This document shows positions 35,323 through 44,856 of a DNA stretch of 64,000 bases, in pieces; position 1 is the stretch's first letter, and every line of letters begins with the position of its first letter. The notes under the pieces were generated by a model, which worked only from the letters and a program-made list of their open reading frames with translations, searched no databases and was not told where the DNA came from. Position numbers and translations under genes: made by a program. Origin of the DNA: Komarekiella delphini-convector SJRDD-AB1 (lineage in GTDB: Bacteria; Cyanobacteriota; Cyanobacteriia; Cyanobacteriales; Nostocaceae); the NCBI RefSeq assembly GCF_014831675.1, contig NZ_VJXY01000010.1, positions 103,586-167,585 on the forward strand. The letters run 5' to 3'.

Positions 35323-36330
35323 CTAACCCAACAAATCAGCGCGGGGTTTAAAGGTTTCAATTTGCCGCAACTTTTCGTAAAGTTCCCGTTCTTCACTGCT
35401 AATACTTTTAGGTGTAACTATCTGAATTTCTACTAATTGATCGCCACGTTTACCGTTCTCGCTGGGATAGCCTTTATTCGCTAGACGAAATCTTTGACCA
35501 GACCTAACTGCTGGAGGAATTGTCATTTTTACTGGGCCGTCGAGAGTGGGGGCTTCTACTTGTCCGCCTAAGACTGCTTCAGTGGGAGTAACTGGTACTT
35601 GGCAAAATATATTAGAGCCTTCTAGCTTAAACAATGGATGCGGCTCAACGGTAATTTTTAAGTATAGGTCGCCACCGCCAATGCCTTGGTTCCGCAGACG
35701 GATAGTTTGACCTGTAACCATCCCTATAGGCATATTAACTTCTAGCGATCGCCCATCTTCCAAACGAATACGTTCACTACCACCTAAATAAGCTTTTTCC
35801 AGTGGTAGGGTCAATCTAGCTTCGATATCACGACGGGTGGGGCGGGGATTGACTGTATATTGAACTTTTGTATTGGTGGAACGAAACGGATCTTCTTTGG
35901 TATTGCTAGCAGGATTTGTCCCATTTTTACTTGCTTTGCGACCACCTACACCAATAACTTGATTAATAAAATCCTCAAAGTTGGAAAACTGTCCAGGATC
36001 TACCTCCTGGGTGCTGGTGCGACCGTTAGCGCGATTATCTACCCCCCAACCGCCTTTGCCTCGTGGCGTCGTTTGTTTGCCAGCAAAGCCTTGTTGCTTC
36101 CAGTAGCGGCTAAACTGGTCGTACTGTGCTCGGCGTCCTGGGTCAGAAAGAACTTCATAAGCTTGACCGACAACCTTAAATTTTTCCTCTGCTTCTTTGT
36201 TTCCTGGATTTAGGTCAGGATGATACTGTCGTGCTAACCGCCGATATACCTTTTTAATTTCCTCATTGGAGGCGTCTTTAGATACTCCCAAAATCTCGTA
36301 ATAATCGCGAAAATTCTGCAAATTTTGCAT
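35323..36330 (-). CDS. dnaJ: DnaJ-family co-chaperone (type II, CbpA-like)
   Basis: A 335-residue co-chaperone. The J domain (about 8-75) includes HPD in [11 protein letters not shown]. It is followed by a Gly-poor linker and the two C-terminal substrate-binding beta domains ([28 protein letters not shown]). The zinc-finger repeats of type I DnaJ are absent. It follows dnaK in the same direction; a dnaK-dnaJ pair of this kind is the DnaK3-DnaJ3 arrangement in other cyanobacteria, though I cannot confirm the orthology. Confidence 0.93.
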   Translation of the reverse strand: MQNLQNFRDYYEILGVSKDASNEEIKKVYRRLARQYHPDLNPGNKEAEEKFKVVGQAYEVLSDPGRRAQYDQFSRYWKQQGFAGKQTTPRGKGGWGVDNRANGRTSTQEVDPGQFSNFEDFINQVIGVGGRKASKNGTNPASNTKEDPFRSTNTKVQYTVNPRPTRRDIEARLTLPLEKAYLGGSERIRLEDGRSLEVNMPIGMVTGQTIRLRNQGIGGGDLYLKITVEPHPLFKLEGSNIFCQVPVTPTEAVLGGQVEAPTLDGPVKMTIPPAVRSGQRFRLANKGYPSENGKRGDQLVEIQIVTPKSISSEERELYEKLRQIETFKPRADLLG

Positions 36331-36632
36331 AGTTCAGTTATTTAACTTTAGAATTTAGTTTTAAGAAAAGTCTCTTGTTTGACTTTTGGGGATGGCTTGT
36401 CTTCTCCTGTAGTTGACGCTACGTGTTAGGCGAATCTGTGTCTAAAGGGATTTATGATAAACAGAAATTTAGGGATTTTGATAATGAGCTACAACTTAAA
36501 AAACTTAATTATTAACTCTTTTACTGATTACCAAGTCCTAATTCCGAATCAATTTGATTATTTTTTTCAGACTACCAGACTTGTGCAATGGGGTCTGGGC
36601 GGTAAATAAATACCGCCCATTCACGAGTACTG
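36331..36632. other. dnaK-dnaJ intergenic region
   Basis: 302 bases. A hairpin TGGGCGGTA (36596-36604) / TACCGCCCA (36611-36619) lies just after the dnaK stop; it is strong but has no T-run on the minus strand. The rest is AT-rich with a repeat-like CTACGTGTTAGGCG. A separate dnaJ promoter may be here. Confidence 0.5.
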
Positions 36633-38744
36633 CTACCAATCATCGTCATCATCCCAGTTATCCTGGTAACTTGGACGAGATTTGCGAGAAGAACGGTTGT
36701 CATAGGAGGAGGAACGACTATCTTTGTCATAGTCTCTGCTGTTATAGTCCCGGTTGTTGTAATCCCGGCTATTATAATCCCGACTGTTGTAGTCTTTGCT
36801 GTTATAGTCCCTCCCATAAGAATCGCGTTCCCGGTATGTATCTCTGGGAGATTCGCGTTCCCGTTCTTTATCGCCACCAGTAAAGATGTCACGGATAGTA
36901 CCAAGCAAGTCGTCTTCTTCATCCTCAGCATAATACTGACGAACTTCCCGATTTAGCTCATACAGAGCATCTTGCAGGTCGGCGTAGGCTTGGTCAATAC
37001 CGCGATCGTCATTTTGCTTGAGACTTTCTCGTAGTTCCTGGCTGATATTATCAATTCGTTGGCGGCGGTTGCGGGCAAACTGCATCCCAAATTCCAGCGC
37101 CACTTCTCTGAGTTGCCGTTCTGCTTGAAAAATTAACCCCTCAGAACGAGTACGCTTTTCTATCCTTTCTTTGCGTTCTCGGTCAACTTCAGCATATTTT
37201 TGGGCATCTTGAATCATCCGATTCACTTCCGACTCGTTTAAAGTGGAAGCGCCTTGAATGGTGATACTCTGTTCTCTACCAGTGGTTCTATCCAGGGCTG
37301 TTACCTGTAAAATACCATTAGCATCGATATCAAAGGATACTTGAATCTGTGGAACTCCTCTAGGAGCAGGCGGAACGCCATACAGCTTGAAACGTCCCAA
37401 AGACTTATTATTTGCTGCCATTTCCCGCTCGCCCTGAACTACGTGGATTTCCACAGTATTTTGGTTATTTTCGGACGTGGAAAAAATGTCAGAGCGGCGT
37501 ACTGGTATGGTGGTGTTGCGAGGAAGAAGTTTTTTCATCACACCGCCAATGGTTTCTAACCCCAAAGACAGAGGCGTGACATCCAAAAGCAGCACATCTT
37601 TGAGTTCGCCAGCGAGAATGCCTGCTTGAATTGCTGCACCCACACCCACCACTTCATCGGGGTTGACGTTTTCATTGGGTTCTGTGCCAATCAAGTCCCG
37701 CACTAGCTGCTTTACCATTGGCATCCGTGTGGAACCGCCAACTAGCACGACTTCTTCAATATCTGCGGGTGACATACCAGCATCTTTCAACGCTCTTTTA
37801 ACTGGTGTCCGCAATCGCCCTACCAAATCAACGCATAAACCTTCAAATTGGGAACGAGTCAGGCGAGTTTCTAGATGTTTGGGGCCTTCCTGGTCAGCTG
37901 CGATAAAAGGTAAGTTAATATCAGTGACGCTGACAGAGGAAAGTTCGATTTTTGCCTTTTCAGCAGCTTCCATCAGGCGTTGTAAAGATTGTCTTTCGCG
38001 TCTTAAATCTATTCCTTCGGTTTCCAGAAATTGCTCTGCCAACCAATCTACTATTTTTTTGTCAAAGTCATTACCACCAAGTTGGGTATCTCCACTAGTA
38101 GCTTTGACCTCAAATATGCCATCGCCAACTTCTAGAATCGACACGTCAAAAGTGCCACCACCCAAGTCAAATACTAAAATGGTTTCCGTATCACCACGAT
38201 CCAATCCGTAAGCCAAAGATGCAGCAGTAGGTTCATTGAGAATCCGCAACACCTCTAACCCGGCAATTCTACCAGCATCGCGGGTTGCCTGCCGCTGGGA
38301 ATCATTAAAATAAGCTGGAACCGTAATTACTGCCCCTGTTACTGGTTCACCCAAGTAGCGACTAGCATCGTCTGCTAATTTTTTGAGCACCATTGCCGAA
38401 ATTTCTTCTGGGGCGAAATCCTTATTAAGGCGGGGACAGGCAATTTTAATGTTACCTACTTCGTCCTTACGAATGGTGTAGGGTATACGCTTTGAATCCT
38501 GGCTCAGTTCGCCATATTTGCGCCCAATGAAGCGTTTAACTGCGAAAAATGTATTTTGTGGGTTGAGGACGGTTTGTCGTCGTGCCATTTGCCCAACGAC
38601 TCTTTCACCTTCTTTGCTGAAACCAACTACGGAGGGGGTTGTTCGCATTCCTTCTGCATTGGCAATCACCACCGGCTTGCCACCCTCCATTACGGCGACT
38701 ACTGAGTTGGTTGTACCCAAGTCGATGCCGACTACCTTGCCCAT
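36633..38744 (-). CDS. dnaK: Molecular chaperone DnaK with repetitive C-terminal tail
   Basis: An Hsp70 of 703 residues. The N-terminal ATPase domain has [13 protein letters not shown] and [13 protein letters not shown]; the substrate domain follows ([18 protein letters not shown]). After the lid, the last 70 or so residues are unlike DnaK of E. coli: a run of near-identical blocks (DYNSRDYN, several times), then Ser/Arg-rich sequence and a terminal acidic NWDDDDDW. Tails of this kind occur on cyanobacterial DnaK1/DnaK3 paralogues rather than on DnaK2. The tail may bind membranes, RNA or partners. No CIRCE element was seen upstream. Confidence 0.96.
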   Translation of the reverse strand: MGKVVGIDLGTTNSVVAVMEGGKPVVIANAEGMRTTPSVVGFSKEGERVVGQMARRQTVLNPQNTFFAVKRFIGRKYGELSQDSKRIPYTIRKDEVGNIKIACPRLNKDFAPEEISAMVLKKLADDASRYLGEPVTGAVITVPAYFNDSQRQATRDAGRIAGLEVLRILNEPTAASLAYGLDRGDTETILVFDLGGGTFDVSILEVGDGIFEVKATSGDTQLGGNDFDKKIVDWLAEQFLETEGIDLRRERQSLQRLMEAAEKAKIELSSVSVTDINLPFIAADQEGPKHLETRLTRSQFEGLCVDLVGRLRTPVKRALKDAGMSPADIEEVVLVGGSTRMPMVKQLVRDLIGTEPNENVNPDEVVGVGAAIQAGILAGELKDVLLLDVTPLSLGLETIGGVMKKLLPRNTTIPVRRSDIFSTSENNQNTVEIHVVQGEREMAANNKSLGRFKLYGVPPAPRGVPQIQVSFDIDANGILQVTALDRTTGREQSITIQGASTLNESEVNRMIQDAQKYAEVDRERKERIEKRTRSEGLIFQAERQLREVALEFGMQFARNRRQRIDNISQELRESLKQNDDRGIDQAYADLQDALYELNREVRQYYAEDEEDDLLGTIRDIFTGGDKERERESPRDTYRERDSYGRDYNSKDYNSRDYNSRDYNNRDYNSRDYDKDSRSSSYDNRSSRKSRPSYQDNWDDDDDW

Positions 38745-39055
38745 GCGTTACTCTTCTCCTAGCGTGTCTTATAAATTTATTATGATTGGGCGGGACTATC
38801 TCTAGCTTTGTACTACAGAATGAAAACGCCTCAATGGTATGATAATCATCAATTAAGGCCAAATAGAATAATTTAAGTTTGAGGAGCTAGTTGCAAGACT
38901 AGGATAACATTGACGATGGTTGGTGTGCCTCAGCAGCATTAACTCTTGTAGTCCAATGAATTTAATTCACTATATCTAAACAGTTGCCAAATACAGCCTA
39001 ATAACACTATGCCTTTTTTTTCCCTCTTATCTGAAAAAGATTATATTGGCACTAT
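38745..39055. other. Divergent region dnaK / M28 peptidase
   Basis: 311 bases with the promoters of two divergent genes. I looked for a CIRCE inverted repeat (TTAGCACTC type) and saw none. No hairpin or repeat stands out. Confidence 0.5.
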
Positions 39056-39913
39056 TTGAAACATTTGAATTTAAAAGAGCGATTACGAACTCATCTGATT
39101 GAGATTGTGCGAGAACGTGATCCCTACATGGCGACAGCTGGACATTTTTTTGTTCAAGAATACATCCGTCAACAATTTGCACAATGGGGAAGTGTGGAAA
39201 TCCACACCTTTCTAGTAGGGAGCAAAACCTGTAAAAATCTCATCTTAAATTTGCCTTCTCAGGCTGAACAGCAAAAGCCAGATTTGCCACCAATTTTAAT
39301 TGGTGCTCACTATGATGCTGTACCCGGAACACCTGGCGCTGATGATAATGCTACAGGTGTAGCAGTATTGCTGGAATTGGCAAGAAAGTTTGCCGCTGAA
39401 CCAGCAAAATATCCCTTGCGACTAGTTGCTTTTGATATGGAAGAATACGGCTTACTAGGTAGCGCTGACTATGCAGCCTTATTGCGTCAACAAAAACAAC
39501 CGCTACGTTTAATGATGTCCTTAGAAATGCTTGGCTATCGTGATTCTAGCCCTGGCTCCCAAAGTTATCCGCCCCCTCTAGAACGCTTTTACCCAAATCG
39601 CGGCGATTTTATTAGTTTAATTGGCAATTTGCGGACAATTCGTGACTTAATTGGGATTAGCCGCAGTATTCGCAAAGTTGGCATACCTAGTCAGTGGTTA
39701 CCAGTATCGAACAGAGGTTTAATAGTTCGTCAAACAAGATTAAGCGATCATGCACCATTTTGGGATGCAGGTTATCCAGCAATTATGGTGACAGATACAG
39801 CATTTTTACGGAATCCAAATTATCACAAACCTAGTGATACTATTGCCACTTTAGATTTAGATTTTCTCACAGGTATATGTGAAGGTTTGGAACTTAGTAT
39901 TCGGCTATTATGA
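39056..39913 (+). CDS. M28-family zinc aminopeptidase
   Basis: A 285-residue metallopeptidase that starts at TTG 39056. The co-catalytic zinc ligands are in place: His in LIGAHYDAVPG, Asp in GADDNATG, Glu-Glu in DMEEYGLLG, and a late His in NYHKPSDT. M28 enzymes remove N-terminal residues from peptides; related glutaminyl cyclases share the fold. No signal peptide is visible, so it is probably cytoplasmic. It is followed 60 bases later by an E1 repeat in reverse orientation, which may act as its transcript end. Confidence 0.88.
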   Translation: MKHLNLKERLRTHLIEIVRERDPYMATAGHFFVQEYIRQQFAQWGSVEIHTFLVGSKTCKNLILNLPSQAEQQKPDLPPILIGAHYDAVPGTPGADDNATGVAVLLELARKFAAEPAKYPLRLVAFDMEEYGLLGSADYAALLRQQKQPLRLMMSLEMLGYRDSSPGSQSYPPPLERFYPNRGDFISLIGNLRTIRDLIGISRSIRKVGIPSQWLPVSNRGLIVRQTRLSDHAPFWDAGYPAIMVTDTAFLRNPNYHKPSDTIATLDLDFLTGICEGLELSIRLL

Positions 39914-39970
39914 GCCAGTGTTAATAACTATAACTAATTACTCATAACCTAACCTAATAGAATTTATTTG

Positions 39971-40112
39971 TTATAAAAAGGCGTCGGAAAAACCCATTCC
40001 TTCTAAGGATGGGATGAAAGACGCCCCAACGCCGTTGATAGTTGACGGTTAACAGTTAACAGTCAACAGTCAACGTGAAATCCCATCACCTTTTAGGGGT
40101 GGGATGAGCTTA
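39971..40112 (-). repeat. Dispersed repeat E1, copy 2
   Basis: This is the reverse complement of the 14112 copy, beginning TTATAAAAAGGCGTC here and ending GGGATGAGCTTAA. It has about five AACAGTC/AACAGTT heptads. Its outer TTAAGCT supplies the TAA stop codon of the bestrophin gene (40110-40112). Both hairpins are well preserved. Confidence 0.88.
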
Positions 40113-41000
40113 AGATTTAAGACTAGAAGTCAAACTAGTTAAGTCATCTATATTACGTTTCATTGTGTTGCAAATTGCATCTAGGGGTAAGTCGTTAGCA
40201 TCATAACCGAAGGGATTTTCTATTTCTAAGCCGATCGCCTCAATGCCAAACACTGTAAAACCAACTAAAGCAGTAATTATAGCTGTCCACCAACCGAGAC
40301 TATTTACTATTTGAAATGGTAAGAGAAAGCAATATAGTATTAATAATTGCTTAAGATGAATGGCATAAGCGAGTGGCATGGGTGTTTTTAGAATTCTCTC
40401 ACAAGCACCTAAGTTATCAACAAGATTATTTAATAATTCTTGCATAGATGTTAATTGATAGCTATTGAGGCAGTTGCGCTTATATTGCTGCTGTAAAAAA
40501 TCTCCTATCCAAAAAGCAACCTCTATGGGAGGATTATTCATAATCTTCAGTTTGACGTACATAGAAGACGGCATTAATTCTTCTAACTCGCTAGTTACAG
40601 TTTCTCCTCGTAAATGCAGTTTAGTTGTGACAGCAAAAGCTACTAACAAATTTAATGCTGTAATTTTATTTTTTCTATCGTCTAGAGATATTTCATCCAC
40701 TGATACCCAAATTTGCCGTGCTAAATTTCGGACATTATTTACTATAGAACCCCAACATTTTCTGCCTTCCCAAAACCGCTCATAAGCAGTATTCGTACGA
40801 AACACCAGCAATAAACCTAAAACAATACTGGGAATAACACTTCCTAAAATAGGTTGAGATACGGGTAATCGAAAATAGTGTAATATAGAAATTAAAAAAC
40901 CAAAAGCTCCACACCAGATAATATGTTTGTAAATGGCTCTTGTCACTGAACCTTTAAGCTGTAAGGTTGTTTGTAACCATTGCAGTTTTTCGGCTTTCAT
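40110..41000 (-). CDS. Bestrophin-family anion channel
   Basis: A 296-residue membrane protein of the bestrophin/UPF0187 family, a group of chloride- or bicarbonate-permeable channels. The N-terminal part has membrane helices around residues 25-45 and 50-68. The family block FRTNTAYERFWEGRKCWGSIVN follows, and the C-terminal helices include about 225-255. In cyanobacteria and algae bestrophins are linked to thylakoid ion balance and carbon supply. The gene ends in the border of the E1 repeat. It has no operon partner. Confidence 0.9.
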   Translation of the reverse strand: MKAEKLQWLQTTLQLKGSVTRAIYKHIIWCGAFGFLISILHYFRLPVSQPILGSVIPSIVLGLLLVFRTNTAYERFWEGRKCWGSIVNNVRNLARQIWVSVDEISLDDRKNKITALNLLVAFAVTTKLHLRGETVTSELEELMPSSMYVKLKIMNNPPIEVAFWIGDFLQQQYKRNCLNSYQLTSMQELLNNLVDNLGACERILKTPMPLAYAIHLKQLLILYCFLLPFQIVNSLGWWTAIITALVGFTVFGIEAIGLEIENPFGYDANDLPLDAICNTMKRNIDDLTSLTSSLKS

Positions 41001-41412
41001 GCACTTACCTTAATGAAATATTTAGTATCTGAGTAATTTAAAAATAATAACTCTAGGATAGCTGTTTTTATAAACTTAATTTAGTTGCGAACTAACAAGT
41101 TAGCGTTTGCGCGATCGCACATCAAATACTCTTGATCTATACCCACAATTGTTATTAGTATGTCTTTACTAAAATATAGCGGTTCTTGATTGCATCTAAT
41201 TAGATTTAATTTGAGGATATGATATTACGCTATCAAAAATCTTTACTTTAGAAAATAGTCAGGTAATTGTCGAGTTTGTTTTTGCTGAGGTGACATAAGC
41301 GTAAACGCGCAGCAATTTGTCATTATACATTACCCCGATATTTGAGTATATACCCTAACGACATTGGATAATGATATAGGTAAAAATCGATTTATGTTTG
41401 AAACCTGTGACT

Positions 41413-41450
41413 ACTCCAGAACGCCTTTATCGTATCTGGAGTTTCTTTTT
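41413..41450 (+). terminator. Rho-independent terminator-like hairpin
   Basis: ACTCCAGA (41413-41420) pairs with TCTGGAGT (41435-41442). An inner ACG/CGT pair adds three base pairs, and the tail is TTCTTTTT. No gene ends upstream on the plus strand, so it may end a small RNA. Confidence 0.65.
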
Positions 41451-41682
41451 AGCTAGAGTTTTTGCCTATAAAGACTAGGGTAGTTCCTAAAAAACCGATG
41501 GCATCGGGGATAATTCCCCACCGGGCAGATTTTGCGATAGCGTAAGCGCTGACTTGTCAGTTCGCAATTTTGTAAAATATCCGGATACGCTATAACGTAG
41601 CGGAATAGGGATACATACTGAATTCTCTATACAGAAAACGGAGCATCACTTGTTGGTGTACTCCCGATGCATAACAACTCTC

Positions 41683-41725
41683 GCAAAACCGCCCCAGCTT
41701 ATCACTGGGGCGGTTTTGCTTGACA
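41683..41725 (+). terminator. Strong hairpin terminator
   Basis: GCAAAACCGCCCCAG (41683-41697) pairs perfectly with CTGGGGCGGTTTTGC (41705-41719) around seven bases. The stem carries its own T-tract in the 3' arm and works in both directions. It lies between the possible small RNA region and the ComFB-like gene. Confidence 0.75.
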
Positions 41726-41742
41726 AAAAAACCGATTATTTC

Positions 41743-41771
41743 GTAGAGACGTTGCATTGCAACGTCTCTAC
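41743..41771. repeat. 29-bp palindromic repeat, second copy
   Basis: It has the same 14-base arms as at 3236-3264 with a different centre base. It lies just after the strong terminator. Confidence 0.85.
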
Positions 41772-41855
41772 AAAATTAAAAAATTACTCTTTTGCGGATA
41801 TCATTCTCAGCAAAGATGCAAATTTCGCATTTATTCTCAACTCTTGTCAGAAGTA

Positions 41856-42233
41856 TTAACCAAACCAGTGAGAGGGTTCATAACCTGGTTGAACTGTTTC
41901 ACAAAGATGATGGCTAATCCATTCTGACTTTTCTTGAACAATTGAACAAATGCCTTGGTGAATCAAATTTTGTAGGTGTAGTTGCTGTTCTAGGGGTTTA
42001 CGGGAGAACTTGTAGTTTAACAAGCTCTCTTTTTCTGCTGCGGGTAGCGGTATCTGTTCGTCAGACATTGCACTATAAAAGCAGGGAATACGGTTGAGGA
42101 CAAAGACAATTAGCTCTTGGCGCAAGTCAGGAATTGCAAAGGCTTGTTGATAAGGATGGTATGGATATGTATCCAAAACACTTTCAATCTCTCCTATTAC
42201 TGATTGCTGTGTTAAATTGACTACGGTTTTCAT
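41856..42233 (-). CDS. ComFB-like protein
   Basis: A 125-residue protein that resembles the late-competence ComFB family. The helix-rich core has IPDLRQELIVFVLNRIPCFYSAM, which parallels the ComFB pattern of a D-x-x-x-A/V-x-x-L-N-R-x-P block. In cyanobacteria, ComFB-like proteins were reported to bind cyclic dinucleotides and to affect motility or competence; that is family knowledge and not visible here. The C-terminus has a cluster of His/Trp. The gene is alone. I rate the family call as moderate because the zinc-binding cysteines of classical ComFB are missing. Confidence 0.6.
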   Translation of the reverse strand: MKTVVNLTQQSVIGEIESVLDTYPYHPYQQAFAIPDLRQELIVFVLNRIPCFYSAMSDEQIPLPAAEKESLLNYKFSRKPLEQQLHLQNLIHQGICSIVQEKSEWISHHLCETVQPGYEPSHWFG

Positions 42234-42791
42234 AATTTTTAAACCTCTTTTTTAATCCAGTCGATGCTTTGTAAGGGAAACAATGTTTCTAGATAGCAAC
42301 GCCGTCATAACAATCAGTTAGAAGTGATTTAACTGATAGATGCAACAGACCCCGGACTTAACTTTTTATCTTGGTAGAATATGAGACATTTAGCTCTGCT
42401 GATTTTAGTTAAAGTTTATACTGTTTTTCAGTATTACTTATTAAAACAGCATTCAAGAAACTGGTAAACCACCGATATTTTATATCTATAACTCTAATTA
42501 TTTCAAAGTTATGTCTTTTTGGCAGAAAACTATACAAAACGCAGTACATTATTTAGGGGATCAAGGCTAATAGTGACAAAACAACCTTAATTAGGATGAA
42601 ATTTTTAATTAAGTTTAACTTCTTAGGTAATTTACATTACTTCTAACTTTAGCTGCTCAATCTGCTGTTGCAGCATGAACTAAAATTTGTTTATGTAGTC
42701 TATAAAACTGATTTTGCAAGCATTAATTTAAGAGGTCACAAAAACAATGACTTACTATGTAGATAAATCAGTCTCATGACAGATGATAAAA
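42234..42791. other. Intergenic region
   Basis: 558 AT-rich bases between two minus-strand genes. I see no gene, repeat or strong hairpin. The promoter of the ComFB-like gene is expected at its left end. Confidence 0.5.
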
Positions 42792-43856
42792 TTAGTTAAA
42801 AATATTTAAAAAATTTATATTATCTAAAGGCAAATGACGCATCTGATTGTTAATTTGCTCAGCAGCAGCCAATCCAGAAAGCATCGCACCTTCTATAAGA
42901 TTGCCGCCACACCAATCACCACAGCAAACTAAAGGTAGGGGGGTTTCGGCAGACAAAACAGCTTCGTGCCAAGGACGGGTAGGAAAGGCATAACGCCAAC
43001 GATGTACTTGTATCCAGTCGGGAGTATTCAGCCAGGGAAGAGATAGAGATTCAGCTGCACGTTGCAACAGATGCTCGCCAGCAGGTTGTAAATCCTGTGT
43101 TTCTAGGTGACGTTGGGCAAAATCAGCGCTACTATGCACTACAAAATGTGGTTGCTGAGGGTTGGAACGCTTGCTACTATCCAAACCAATCCATGCCAAA
43201 TCAGCGTCATCCATAAAACTTAGAGCTTTCCAGACTGGGAGCGGTTGGGATGTAGGAAAATATCCAGCGATCGCACTGATGCATGGGTCAAATTCTACAG
43301 CCCGCAGGTTATCGAGAAACACTGCATCTAATAAACTTTCGCCCAAGGGTGTCAACAGCATCAAAGCTTGAGGTGCAGGAATGGCAACTACTATAGCTCT
43401 TGCAGTTAATTCTTCGTTGCTAGATTCGAGGGTTAGACGCCAACTATTTTCGGGAGTTAAGGTAATAGCTATGACACGCTGATTCAATAAAACTTCTAAA
43501 CCTTGGCCAAAAAATTTGGCGATTGCACTCATTCCCCCAGGCGCAACATAGCGCGGACAGGAACTTGTAGGTTGATATATGGGAGCATTGGATTTGAGTT
43601 CGTAAACTTTATCTGTCCAGACTTTGAGAATATCGCGATCGCTTAACAACTCTACAAAGCGCCTCAACAATTCACCCTTTGGCTTCAAGTAACAAGCCCC
43701 ATGATCTGCCCAAGTTCCATGCAAGCGGCGTGTCGCAACTCTTCCCCCTAAACCACGGGACTTTTCCACAACCAGCACCGAATATCCAGCTTGAGTTAAC
43801 TGCTGGGCACAGGCTAAACCGGCTATTCCGGCACCAATCACTGCAATATCAGTCAT
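42792..43856 (-). CDS. FAD-dependent oxidoreductase, renalase-like
   Basis: A 354-residue flavoprotein. The N-terminal Rossmann motif is IAVIGAGIAGLACAQQL followed by EKSRGLGGRVATRR, the typical FAD signature of the amine-oxidase/renalase group. Near the C-terminus, LVCCGDWCGGNLIEGAMLSG closes the FAD site. Bacterial renalases oxidise isomeric forms of reduced nicotinamide; a similar housekeeping role is likely but the substrate is not visible. No membrane segment. The gene is alone, divergent from the YaaW-like gene. Confidence 0.88.
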   Translation of the reverse strand: MTDIAVIGAGIAGLACAQQLTQAGYSVLVVEKSRGLGGRVATRRLHGTWADHGACYLKPKGELLRRFVELLSDRDILKVWTDKVYELKSNAPIYQPTSSCPRYVAPGGMSAIAKFFGQGLEVLLNQRVIAITLTPENSWRLTLESSNEELTARAIVVAIPAPQALMLLTPLGESLLDAVFLDNLRAVEFDPCISAIAGYFPTSQPLPVWKALSFMDDADLAWIGLDSSKRSNPQQPHFVVHSSADFAQRHLETQDLQPAGEHLLQRAAESLSLPWLNTPDWIQVHRWRYAFPTRPWHEAVLSAETPLPLVCCGDWCGGNLIEGAMLSGLAAAEQINNQMRHLPLDNINFLNIFN

Positions 43857-43911
43857 GAGTCAAATAGTTCTTAGTTATTATTTGTCAAAAGACAAATGAC
43901 AGAGCAAAAAC

Positions 43912-43938
43912 TTTGATCCGAGGTTTCCTCGGATCAAA
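43912..43938. repeat. 12-bp stem hairpin
   Basis: TTTGATCCGAGG and CCTCGGATCAAA pair perfectly around TTT, in the divergent region before the YaaW-like gene. It may be a regulator site or a relative of the REP-like hairpins. Confidence 0.6.
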
Positions 43939-44013
43939 ACTTTTCAATAGAGGACAAAATACCTAATAGTAGAATAGGGTACAGAAAGGCTGCACGGAAG
44001 GGAGGAAGGGAAA

Positions 44014-44856
44014 TTGGATGAAATGAGGATGGCGCTAGAGCTAGCAACCGAAGAAGAATTACAAGATTTAACGGCAATTCTATTTAGTCGTAAATTCAAT
44101 CCCTTAGACTATGTTCACACGCCCGAACCTATCGAAGTCCAAAGCCAAGACCGCAAAGCTTGGCTAGACGCACTAGAAGATCGCTTTCGCTTTTTAGCGG
44201 CAGATGGGATGACCGTATTGCGGGGACGCACAGAGCAGGTAACTTACCGACAAGCGCTAATTCAAGTATGTAAATATTTGAAAATTTCTTATTCTAATCA
44301 GCTGGCAACTGTTGATTTAGAAGCAGAGGTATTTTTGCATCTGCTTGGACAAGTGTGGAAAAAATTGCCTGAACAGGAAAAGCAAAAATTGACTGTGCGG
44401 GTACAGCGTCAGCTTGTCAACTCAGAACTCAAACAACCGCTGCCACTTTTATTACAACGTGACCCTTTGGGATTACTTTTCAAAGGCGGTAGTGCGCTGG
44501 CTGTCACTTCCCTCCTTCAACCACTCGTACTCAAACAAATCGCCCAGCAATTTGCCATACACTTTGCTACCCATGAAGTAGCCAAACAAACGGCAATCGC
44601 AGGCTCTCAAGCGGCTAAAGCACAGTTTCAAAACTATGTAGCTATGCAGATGGCCCGGCGGGGTATGACTTTGAGTGCCGCTCGTTATGGCGCAGTCCGT
44701 AGTATGTTTGCCGTGATCGGGCCGATGATGTGGGCTTGGTTTTTTGCGGATTTGGGATGGAGAGCGATCGCTACTAACTACGGTCGGATCATTCCTACCA
44801 TTTTCGCCCTTGCACAAATTCGTCTCACTCGTGCTGAATGTTGGGAGCCAGCTTGA
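44014..44856 (+). CDS. YaaW-like (UPF0174) protein
   Basis: A 280-residue protein that resembles E. coli YaaW. The segment EVFLHLLGQVWKKLPEQEKQ matches the family's L-L-x-x-x-W-K-K-M-x-E-E block, and the Ala/Gln-rich C-terminal half has hydrophobic stretches. I keep the TTG start at 44014 because GGAGG lies eight bases upstream; ATGs at 44023 and 44029 are alternatives. The function is unknown. The last 19 bases overlap the next gene in another frame, so the two are likely coupled. Confidence 0.75.
   Translation: MDEMRMALELATEEELQDLTAILFSRKFNPLDYVHTPEPIEVQSQDRKAWLDALEDRFRFLAADGMTVLRGRTEQVTYRQALIQVCKYLKISYSNQLATVDLEAEVFLHLLGQVWKKLPEQEKQKLTVRVQRQLVNSELKQPLPLLLQRDPLGLLFKGGSALAVTSLLQPLVLKQIAQQFAIHFATHEVAKQTAIAGSQAAKAQFQNYVAMQMARRGMTLSAARYGAVRSMFAVIGPMMWAWFFADLGWRAIATNYGRIIPTIFALAQIRLTRAECWEPA

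Larger units (their letters stand above)
41001..41855. other. Intergenic region with hairpins; possible small RNA locus
   Basis: 855 bases without a protein gene. A terminator-like hairpin at 41413-41450 is followed by small stems near 41493-41530 (CCGATGGCATCGG and GGGGATAATTCCCC), and then by a strong terminator at 41683-41719 and the 29-bp palindrome at 41743-41771. Two terminators with structured sequence between them suggest one or two small non-coding RNAs on the plus strand. Confidence 0.5.

Noticed and set aside
38745-39055. CIRCE heat-shock operator before dnaK
   Set aside because: No TTAGCACTC inverted repeat is present; this dnaK paralogue need not be HrcA-controlled.
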